A stretch of 64,000 bases of DNA from NCBI RefSeq assembly GCF_001865575.2, contig NZ_CP017561.2, positions 2,914,001-2,978,000 of the forward strand, in the 5' to 3' direction. The position numbers and the translations under genes are program-made. Shown in pieces: positions 57,721 to 64,000 of the stretch; positions within the stretch are counted from its first letter, which is position 1; each line of letters begins with the position of its first letter. The notes beneath the pieces are model-generated. The model did no database searches. It saw only the letters and a program-made list of their open reading frames with translations, and had not been told where the DNA came from. Origin of the DNA: Paraburkholderia sprentiae WSM5005. Its GTDB lineage: Bacteria; Pseudomonadota; Gammaproteobacteria; Burkholderiales; Burkholderiaceae.

Positions 57721-58791
57721 ATGTTCAAGCTCGTTCGCTGTCTTGGCATTGCCGCCGTCTCCCTCGCCACCTTCGCCTCGAGCCCCACGTTCGCCGCGGG
57801 CCGCAACGACTTCAAGGTTTGCTGGACCATCTACGCCGGCTGGATGCCTTGGGGTGAGGCGAAAACCCAGGGCATCGTGTCCAAATGGGCCAAGAAGTAC
57901 GGCATCAATGTCGATGTCGTGCAACTGAACGACTACGTCGAGTCCATCAATCAGTACACGGCCGGCAAGTTCGATGGCTGCGCGATGACCAACATGGATG
58001 CGCTCACGATTCCCGCCTCCGGCGGCGTGGATTCGACGGCCCTGATCGTCAGCGACTATTCGAACGGCAACGACGGCGTGCTGATGAAGGGCAAAGGCAA
58101 GCAGATCGCCGACCTGAAAGGACAGCAGGTCAATCTCGTGCAGTTCTCCGTCTCCCACTACCTGCTCGCACGCGCGCTCGAAAGCGCGCATATGAGCGAG
58201 CGCGACCTCAAGGTCGTGAACACCTCGGATGCCGACATCTCCGGCGCATTCGCGACCCCCACGGTTCACAACGCGGTCACCTGGAATCCGATGCTCGCCG
58301 ACCTGAAGTCGCAGCCGAACGTCAGCGAAGTGTTCGACTCCAGCAAGATTCCCGGCGAAATCATGGACATGATGGTCGTCAACACGAAGACGTTGCAGCA
58401 GAACCCCGCCCTCGGCAAAGCGCTGACCGGCGCATGGTTCGAAATGATCGCGCTGATGCACACCGACTCCGCGGCCAGCACGTCCGCGCTGACCGCAATG
58501 GCGAAGGCCTCGGGCACCGACCTCGCCAACTTCAAGGGCCAACTGTCGACGACCGCCCTATTCTATTCGCCGCAAGCCGCGCTCGACTTCGTCACGAGCC
58601 CCGACATGCCGAAGATCATGACGCGCGTCGCGAAGTTCTCTTTCGATCACGGCCTGCTCGGCCAGGACGCGAAGAGCGCGGACGCGGTCGGCATGGCGTT
58701 CGACAAGGGCGTCGTGGTCGGCAACAGGAACAACGTCAAGCTGCGCTTCGATCCGTCCTACGTCGCGATGGCGGCCGCGGGCAAGCTCTGA
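57721..58791 (+). CDS. Guanidine (formerly 'urea') ABC transporter substrate-binding protein
   Basis: 356 aa from ATG 57721, which begins a good Sec signal (FKLVRCLGIAAVSLATFASSPTFAAG) behind a GAGGT. An in-frame ATG at 57670 with the riboswitch-embedded GGGAG at ideal spacing would add 17 residues (MFALLPAVANRPLRGQP); which is used is unclear. The mature part is an NMT1/SsuA-like periplasmic binding protein (VCWTIYAGWMPWGEAK, ESINQYTAGKFDGCAMTNMDAL). Family members are labelled urea carboxylase-associated; control by a guanidine riboswitch makes guanidine the likely ligand. First gene of the operon. Confidence 0.9.
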   Translation: MFKLVRCLGIAAVSLATFASSPTFAAGRNDFKVCWTIYAGWMPWGEAKTQGIVSKWAKKYGINVDVVQLNDYVESINQYTAGKFDGCAMTNMDALTIPASGGVDSTALIVSDYSNGNDGVLMKGKGKQIADLKGQQVNLVQFSVSHYLLARALESAHMSERDLKVVNTSDADISGAFATPTVHNAVTWNPMLADLKSQPNVSEVFDSSKIPGEIMDMMVVNTKTLQQNPALGKALTGAWFEMIALMHTDSAASTSALTAMAKASGTDLANFKGQLSTTALFYSPQAALDFVTSPDMPKIMTRVAKFSFDHGLLGQDAKSADAVGMAFDKGVVVGNRNNVKLRFDPSYVAMAAAGKL

Positions 58792-58865
58792 GAGGAACCT
58801 TCCAGGCTCTCGCTGCGAGCTCGCATGCCGGGCTCCCATTCCAGGTTGTCAACCAGGCGCTCACC

Positions 58866-59678
58866 ATGCGACTCATCAATCGACATCCGAGTCGAATCGG
58901 CGGCTTGATGCTGCTCCTGCTGCCGTTCGTCGTGCTGTTCGCGGTCTACTTCACCAGCTCCTCGACACGGCTCTCGCTCAACCCCGATGACAAGCTGCTG
59001 CCGAGCGCCGCGCAAATGAGCGACGCGGTGAAACTGGCCGCGTTCACGGAGGACAAGCGCACCGGCGAGTACCTGTTGTGGACCGACACGCTGTCGAGCT
59101 TGCGGCGGCTCGGCATCGGCCTCGTCGTCAGTGCCGCGATCGCACTGGTCGCCGCGATCGCGACCGGTTCGTTGCCGCTCGTCGGCGCGACGCTCTCGCC
59201 ATTCATCACCGTGATCTCGATGGTGCCGCCGCTAGCGGTGCTGCCGATTCTGTTCATCGTGTTCGGGCTCGATGAGTTGTCGAAGGTCGTGTTGATCGTC
59301 GTCGGCATCACGCCGGTGATCATTCGCGATCTGCATGCTCGCGCCCGCGAGATTCCGGTCGAGCTGTGGGTCAAGGCGCAGACGCTCGGCGCCACCAGCT
59401 GGACGCTGATTCTGCGTCTGGTGCTGCCGCAACTGCTGCCGCGTCTGCTGGTGGCGACGCGTCTGTCTCTGGGCGCGGCGTGGCTGTTTCTGATCGCCGC
59501 TGAAGCGATCGCGTCGACCGATGGCCTCGGCTATCGCATCTTTCTCGTGCGCCGCTATCTGTCGATGGACCTGATCCTGCCGTACGTCGCGTGGATCACG
59601 CTGCTCGCATGGCTCACCGACGAACTGCTACGCCGGATCACCCAGTGGTGCTTCCCTTGGTACGGAGGCGCACGATGA
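58866..59678 (+). CDS. Guanidine ABC transporter permease
   Basis: 270 aa, SsuC/TauC-type inner-membrane permease. The EAA loop reads AREIPVELWVKAQTLGATSWTLILRLVLPQ. About six helices; a periplasmic segment lies between helices 1 and 2 (DDKLLPSAAQMSDAVKLA). I start at ATG 58866 (MRLINRHPSRIGG); the open frame continues far upstream as a shadow of the binding-protein gene. Its stop overlaps the ATPase start in ATGA. Confidence 0.9.
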   Translation: MRLINRHPSRIGGLMLLLLPFVVLFAVYFTSSSTRLSLNPDDKLLPSAAQMSDAVKLAAFTEDKRTGEYLLWTDTLSSLRRLGIGLVVSAAIALVAAIATGSLPLVGATLSPFITVISMVPPLAVLPILFIVFGLDELSKVVLIVVGITPVIIRDLHARAREIPVELWVKAQTLGATSWTLILRLVLPQLLPRLLVATRLSLGAAWLFLIAAEAIASTDGLGYRIFLVRRYLSMDLILPYVAWITLLAWLTDELLRRITQWCFPWYGGAR

Positions 59679-60466
59679 TCGAAGTCCGCAACGTATGGAA
59701 AGAGTATGGCGACCAGGTGGTGCTCGAGCGTTTGAGTCTGACCGTCAACGAAGGCGAGTTCTGTTCGATGGTCGGTGCATCGGGCTGCGGCAAGTCGACG
59801 TTTCTGCGACTGCTGCTAGGCCAGGAACGCGTAACGCGCGGCGACATCCTGCTGGACGGCAAGCCGCTGCCCGCCGAACCGGACAGACATCGCGGCGTCG
59901 TGTTTCAACGCTATTCCGTGTTCGACCATCTGAGCGTGCTGCGCAACGTGATGTTGGGGCTCGAACTTCCACGAGCAAAGTTCACCGGCCGGCTATTCGG
60001 TGCCCGCCGGCTGCTGGCGCGAGACGAGGCAGTGGCCATGCTGGAACGCGTGGGCCTCGGCGCGGCCTTGAACAAGTTTCCGCAGCAACTCTCGGGCGGC
60101 ATGCAGCAACGCCTCGCCATCGCACAGGCGCTGACGATGAAGCCTCGTGTGCTGCTACTCGACGAACCGTTCGGCGCGCTCGACCCCGGCATTCGCAAGG
60201 ACATGCACGTGCTGCTCTCCGAGCTGTGGCGCGAATCGAAGCTCACGATCTTCATGGTCACGCATGACCTGAAAGAAGGCTTCACGCTGGGAAGCCGCGT
60301 GCTGGTTTTCGACAAGGTGCGAATCGATCCGCAAGCGCCAGGCGCGTATGGCGCGCGCATCACCTACAACATTCCGCTCGACCGCAGCCGCGATTCCGTG
60401 TCCGCCGTGCATATCGCCGAGGCGGCCGTGCGAGGCGCATCGCATATCGAACTGGTCTCCGACTGA
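59675..60466 (+). CDS. Guanidine ABC transporter ATP-binding protein
   Basis: 263 aa ATPase of the nitrate/sulfonate/taurine subfamily. Walker A GASGCGKST, Q-loop VVFQRYSVF, signature LSGGMQQR, Walker B LLLDEPFGALD, switch His in MVTHDL. ATG 59675 follows GGAGG and overlaps the permease stop. The region after the switch is longer than usual (IDPQAPGAYGARITYNIPL), as in the urea carboxylase-associated subgroup. Energises import by the two preceding gene products. Confidence 0.92.
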   Translation: MIEVRNVWKEYGDQVVLERLSLTVNEGEFCSMVGASGCGKSTFLRLLLGQERVTRGDILLDGKPLPAEPDRHRGVVFQRYSVFDHLSVLRNVMLGLELPRAKFTGRLFGARRLLARDEAVAMLERVGLGAALNKFPQQLSGGMQQRLAIAQALTMKPRVLLLDEPFGALDPGIRKDMHVLLSELWRESKLTIFMVTHDLKEGFTLGSRVLVFDKVRIDPQAPGAYGARITYNIPLDRSRDSVSAVHIAEAAVRGASHIELVSD

Positions 60467-60477
60467 AGGACACAGGT

Positions 60478-61182
60478 ATGACCTTACTGTTTGAAGAAAC
60501 CATCCCGGGCGGCGGTCATACGTCGCTGATCGTCAAGCGCGGTCAAATGCTGCGCATGACCGACCTGCGCGGCGGCGCGAACGTCAGCGTGATGATGGTC
60601 AACGCGGCGGAAAAAAGCGAACGGCTCAATCTGCCGGATTCGTTGAAGTGCCAGCACACGGCCAGGCTCACCGCGGGTCACTGCCTGTACTCCGACATGG
60701 GCCGCGTGCTTGCCGCAATCGTCGCGGATACCTGCGGCTGGCACGACAGCATCGGCGGTGTGTCGAACGCCGACGAGGTTCGCGAACGATACGGCGCGGG
60801 CCGCTATCAGGAACTGCGCAACGCGTTCTATCGCAACGGCACGGACAACCTGCTCGTCGAAATGAGCAAGTGGGGGCTCGGCATCACCGACCTGCTGATG
60901 ACGCTCAATCTGTTCAGCCGTGTCGAGGTCAGCGACGATGGACTGCTCAACTTCGTTCCAGGCAACTCGCAGGCGAACGACTACGTCGAGCTATACGCGC
61001 CGATGAACACCCTCGTGGTACTCACCGCGATCCAGCACCCGCTCGACCCGCACCCCGAGTACGCGCCCCGGCCTGTGAAGCTCGAGCTGAGCGACGCGCG
61101 CCCCGATGTCGCCGAAGTTTGCCGCACCGCATGCGAAGAGAACGTACGCGGTTTCATCAATACTGAACGCTTCTTTCTTTGA
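60478..61182 (+). CDS. DUF1989 protein, carboxyguanidine deiminase subunit (urea carboxylase-associated protein 2 type)
   Basis: 234 aa, DUF1989 family. Conserved segments: GGGHTSLIVKRGQMLRMTDLRGGANVSVMMVNA, SDMGRVLAAIVADTCGWHDSIGG, and MTLNLFSRV. The two DUF1989 proteins of such operons have been shown to act together as a deiminase on carboxyguanidine, giving allophanate and ammonia (CgdA/CgdB; I cannot say which is which). Compared with the next gene it lacks the C-terminal Cys-rich NCPQLNNPC motif, so it may be the non-catalytic partner; that is inference. 11 bp after the ATPase gene. Confidence 0.9.
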   Translation: MTLLFEETIPGGGHTSLIVKRGQMLRMTDLRGGANVSVMMVNAAEKSERLNLPDSLKCQHTARLTAGHCLYSDMGRVLAAIVADTCGWHDSIGGVSNADEVRERYGAGRYQELRNAFYRNGTDNLLVEMSKWGLGITDLLMTLNLFSRVEVSDDGLLNFVPGNSQANDYVELYAPMNTLVVLTAIQHPLDPHPEYAPRPVKLELSDARPDVAEVCRTACEENVRGFINTERFFL

Positions 61183-61197
61183 GCGAAGGCCACGCTT

Positions 61198-61839
61198 ATG
61201 ACTAGCACGCTTATCGTCAGCGACAAACGTCCGGAAACCGCGGTGTATCGAGAGACGCTCGCCGCCGGCGAGCCGTGGCTTCACGAGGTGAAGGCTGGGC
61301 AAACGCTGCGCGTCGTCGATCTCGAAGGCAACCAGGCGGTCGACACGCTGTTCTACAGCCTCGCCGATCCGCGCGAGCGTTTCGACCCGCAGCGCACGTT
61401 GCGCCGGCAAAAGAGCCTTTACCTGACCTCGGGCTCGGTGCTGTACTCGAACCTCGGCAAGCCGATGCTGACGATCGTGGCCGACACCTGCGGCCGCCAC
61501 GATACGCTCGGCGGCGCCTGCGCGCAGGAGAGCAACACGGTGCGCTACGCATTGGAGAAGCGCTATATGCACAGCTGCCGGGACAACTTCCTGCGTGCCT
61601 GCGCGCATGACGGCCGCCTGTCGAAACGGGACATCGGCGCTAACGTCAACTTCTTCATGAACGTGCCGGTGACGGCCGAAGGCGGGCTCAGCTTCGAAGA
61701 CGGCATTTCCGCGCCGGGCAAGTACGTGGAATTGCGCGCCGAGATGGACGTCATCGTGCTGATCTCCAACTGCCCGCAGCTGAACAATCCGTGCAACGCC
61801 TACAATCCGACGCCCGCGGAGCTGCTGATATGGAACTGA
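61198..61839 (+). CDS. DUF1989 protein, carboxyguanidine deiminase subunit (urea carboxylase-associated protein 1 type)
   Basis: 213 aa, paralogue of the preceding gene. It shares [35 protein letters not shown] and the C-terminal [17 protein letters not shown], whose Cys residues with the earlier Cys/His can form a metal or catalytic site. Likely forms the heteromeric carboxyguanidine deiminase with its neighbour. 15 bp separate the two genes, and an overlapping 34-codon frame begins at its 3' end. Confidence 0.9.
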   Translation: MTSTLIVSDKRPETAVYRETLAAGEPWLHEVKAGQTLRVVDLEGNQAVDTLFYSLADPRERFDPQRTLRRQKSLYLTSGSVLYSNLGKPMLTIVADTCGRHDTLGGACAQESNTVRYALEKRYMHSCRDNFLRACAHDGRLSKRDIGANVNFFMNVPVTAEGGLSFEDGISAPGKYVELRAEMDVIVLISNCPQLNNPCNAYNPTPAELLIWN

Positions 61840-61934
61840 AGCGCATCCGCCACTGGGTGTTTCTCGTCATGCTGGTTCGCTCGGGACGCTACTTCATCCG
61901 CACGCGCGAACAACCGACCCGCACAGATCGCTGA
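61830..61934 (+). CDS. Possible 34-aa membrane-associated microprotein
   Basis: An ATG inside the end of the DUF1989 gene (10-nt overlap with its stop) opens a 34-codon frame: basic N-terminus MELKRIRH, a short hydrophobic stretch WVFLVMLV, then a basic tail ([12 protein letters not shown]). It would be translationally coupled to the upstream gene. GAGCTGCTGAT precedes it, a weak ribosome site. It could equally be non-coding sequence before the carboxylase gene. Confidence 0.25.
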   Translation: MELKRIRHWVFLVMLVRSGRYFIRTREQPTRTDR

Positions 61935-62011
61935 CGCGACATCGGCCGTGGACGACCACGGCCGGTCATTCCCACGGCGGGACGGCCCGCCTCCGAATCG
62001 ACACACCTTCC

Positions 62012-64000
62012 ATGTTCGAGAAGATTCTGATCGCTAATCGCGGCGCTATCGCGTGCCGCATTCTCAGGACGTTGCGCGAACTCGACGTGACCGGCGTCGC
62101 CATCTACGCGGAAGCCGACAGAGCGAGCCGCCACGTCAGCGCAGCGCCCATCGCCCATGCGCTCGGCGACGGTCCAGCCGCGCTGACCTATCTCGACGTG
62201 GACAAAATCCTCGCGATTGCGCGTCGCGAAGGCGTGCAGGCGATCCATCCCGGCTATGGGTTCTTATCCGAGAACGCAGCATTCGGCGAAGCCTGCGAAG
62301 CGGCCGGCATCGCCTTCATCGGGCCGACGCCAGCGCAGCTTCGCGCGTTCGGCCTCAAGCACACGGCCCGCGAAATCGCCGCCAATGAAGGGGTGCCGAT
62401 GCTCAAAGGCACCGGGCTGCTCGCGGACTTGCCGGCGGCGCTCGCGGCCGCGCAGACCATCGGCTATCCGGTGATGTTGAAAAGCACCGCGGGCGGTGGC
62501 GGCATCGGCATGCGGGTGTGCTGGAACGCCGACGAGCTCGGCGCCCATTTCGACGCGGTCAAACGCCTCGGCGAAAACAACTTCAGCGATGCCGGCGTGT
62601 TTCTGGAGAAGTACATCGAACGGGCGCGGCATCTGGAAGTGCAGGTATTCGGCGACGGCCGAGGCGACGCGCTGGCGCTCGGCGTGCGCGACTGCTCGGT
62701 GCAGCGGCGCAATCAGAAGGTGCTCGAGGAAACCCCCGCGCCCTGCCTGCCGGACGGGATTCAGGCCGCGTTGTGCGAGGCCGCGGTCAAGCTCGCGAAA
62801 GCCGTCGACTATCGCTCCGCCGGCACCGTCGAGTTCGTGTACGACAGCGCCGCCGAACAGTTCTACTTCCTCGAAGTCAATACACGTCTGCAGGTCGAGC
62901 ACGGCGTAACCGAACAGGTGTGGGGCGTCGACCTGGTGCGTTGGATGATCGAACTCGCGGCCGGCACGCTCGCGCCGCTGCGGGAACTCGCGGCAGGTCT
63001 CACGCCGCGAGGACATGCGATCCAGGCGCGACTCTACGCGGAGGACCCTGGGCGTGACTTCAAACCGAGTCCGGGTCTGCTGACCGACGTCGCGTTCCCG
63101 CACGCGGACGGCCGTGCGCTGCGCATCGATACATGGATCGAGGCAGGTTGCGAAGTACCGCCGTACTTCGACCCGATGCTCGCGAAAGTGATCGCGTGGT
63201 CGCCGACTCGCGATCAAGCGCGCCATGCGCTCGACGATGCGCTGCGCCACACCCGGCTCTACGGCGTCGAGACGAATCGCGACTATCTGCGCCAGATTCT
63301 GCGCGATCGGCCGTTTGCGTCGGGCGAACCGTGGACTCGATGTCTCGAAGCGCTCAGGTATCAGGCCAGCACGGTCGACGTCGTCAGCGGCGGCACGCAA
63401 ACGACGGTGCAGGACTATCCTGGCCGGTTGGGTTACTGGGCAGTCGGCATCCCGCCGTCGGGGCCGATGGATGACCGGGCGATGCGGCTCGGCAATCGCC
63501 TGCTCGGCAATGCGCCCGACGCCGCCGCTCTCGAAGTCACGATGAGCGGACCGACGCTGCGCTTTAACACGGATGCAGTGGTCGCCGTCACCGGCGCGGA
63601 GCTTCCGGTGCTGCTCGACGATGTCGCGCAGCCGCTCAATACGAGCCTTCATGTACCGGCGGGTGCGACGCTCGCGCTCGGCACGATACGCGGCGCGGGC
63701 GCGCGCGCTTACCTATGCGTGCGCGGCGGCTTCGACGTCGCGCTCTACCTCGGCAGCCGCAGCACCTTTACGCTCGGCCAGTTCGGCGGCCATGGCGGCC
63801 GCGCGATCCGCGCCGGCGACGTGCTGCATCTTTATCCGCTCGCCGACGCGCAGGCCGGCGCGGCGCTCGTCAACGCGCCGATGCTCGACGGCGTGCGCGC
63901 TGTGCGCGTGATCTATGGGCCGCACGGTGCACCGGAATACTTCAGCGCCCGCTATATCGCGCAGCTTCTCGACACCGAGTGGGAGGTTCACTTCAACTCC
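62012..64000 (+). CDS. Guanidine carboxylase (formerly urea carboxylase), 3' end missing
   Basis: Biotin-dependent carboxylase using ATP and bicarbonate; 663 N-terminal residues are visible and the frame runs off the window. Biotin carboxylase domain about 1-445 (FEKILIANRGAIACRI; KSTAGGGGIGMRV; LEVNTRLQVEH). It is followed directly by the carboxyltransferase of the KipA/AHS2 type (VSGGTQTTVQDYPGRLGYW, PPSGPMDDRAMRLGN). The rest of the carboxyltransferase region and the biotinyl domain must lie to the right. Family enzymes in riboswitch-controlled operons carboxylate guanidine; the product goes to the deiminase and then to allophanate hydrolase, expected downstream. No clear ribosome site before ATG 62012. 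Confidence 0.93.
   Translation, partial: MFEKILIANRGAIACRILRTLRELDVTGVAIYAEADRASRHVSAAPIAHALGDGPAALTYLDVDKILAIARREGVQAIHPGYGFLSENAAFGEACEAAGIAFIGPTPAQLRAFGLKHTAREIAANEGVPMLKGTGLLADLPAALAAAQTIGYPVMLKSTAGGGGIGMRVCWNADELGAHFDAVKRLGENNFSDAGVFLEKYIERARHLEVQVFGDGRGDALALGVRDCSVQRRNQKVLEETPAPCLPDGIQAALCEAAVKLAKAVDYRSAGTVEFVYDSAAEQFYFLEVNTRLQVEHGVTEQVWGVDLVRWMIELAAGTLAPLRELAAGLTPRGHAIQARLYAEDPGRDFKPSPGLLTDVAFPHADGRALRIDTWIEAGCEVPPYFDPMLAKVIAWSPTRDQARHALDDALRHTRLYGVETNRDYLRQILRDRPFASGEPWTRCLEALRYQASTVDVVSGGTQTTVQDYPGRLGYWAVGIPPSGPMDDRAMRLGNRLLGNAPDAAALEVTMSGPTLRFNTDAVVAVTGAELPVLLDDVAQPLNTSLHVPAGATLALGTIRGAGARAYLCVRGGFDVALYLGSRSTFTLGQFGGHGGRAIRAGDVLHLYPLADAQAGAALVNAPMLDGVRAVRVIYGPHGAPEYFSARYIAQLLDTEWEVHFNS

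Overview
The window is a stretch of high-GC chromosome from a betaproteobacterium of the Burkholderiaceae, most probably Burkholderia or Paraburkholderia. This is inferred from gene content and order: a BpeAB-OprB-type RND pump with a divergent TetR repressor, the run pgk-pyk-fba-purC-purE-purK-Sua5, and the run recA-recX-DUF2889-sucCD-TerC-pilin-O-OTase. It is mostly housekeeping DNA. I see no insertion sequence, prophage or CRISPR array. Only the right end (about 57.2-64 kb, after a tRNA) looks like an accessory metabolic island.

Layout. 1-2478: three-gene zinc-type ABC importer, left end cut, with a His-rich ATPase tail. 2563-6140: glutathione-dependent formaldehyde detoxification (fghA, frmA) and xylulokinase. 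6601-8010: NCS2 purine permease. 8123-15203: RND efflux operon and TetR repressor around an AcrR-like operator. 15298-18971: isochorismatase-like hydrolase with a divergent GlxA-type regulator, a CoxG/SRPBCC protein, DUF427 and an exported small protein. 19252-22900: two-component system followed by a DegP-type protease with a PmrA/QseB-like box in front of it. 23149-26701: PBP4-type dacB, a sterol desaturase relic and a GDSL lipoprotein. 26806-35069: Sua5, purK, purE, purC, fba, pyk, pgk. 35353-37845: azlCD divergent from ilvE, then a zinc-finger protein. 38006-41326: waaF, an NTF2-like protein, a YheT-type hydrolase and an unknown. 41351-44132: M48 protease, moaC, MazG-like protein. 44190-47609: pilin O-glycosyltransferase, type IV pilin, TerC. 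47774-52657: sucDC, DUF2889, recX, recA with a clear SOS box. 52919-57141: TctDE-like two-component system and an MHS-type MFS transporter. 57227-57303: tRNA with CAT anticodon.

The most interesting part is 57397-64000. It carries two 13-bp direct repeats 22 bp apart, a sigma-54 type -24/-12 element, a ykkC guanidine-I riboswitch, an ABC importer (binding protein, permease, ATPase), two DUF1989 proteins and the start of a biotin-dependent carboxylase. These genes have long been labelled urea carboxylase-associated. The riboswitch and current knowledge of the family indicate a guanidine import and nitrogen-assimilation operon. It would be induced by guanidine through RNA and, as I infer, by nitrogen limitation through sigma-54/NtrC. 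The riboswitch 3' end contains a Shine-Dalgarno sequence that can pair with a downstream CTCCC, suggesting a translational expression platform and an alternative start 17 codons upstream of the usual signal-peptide start.
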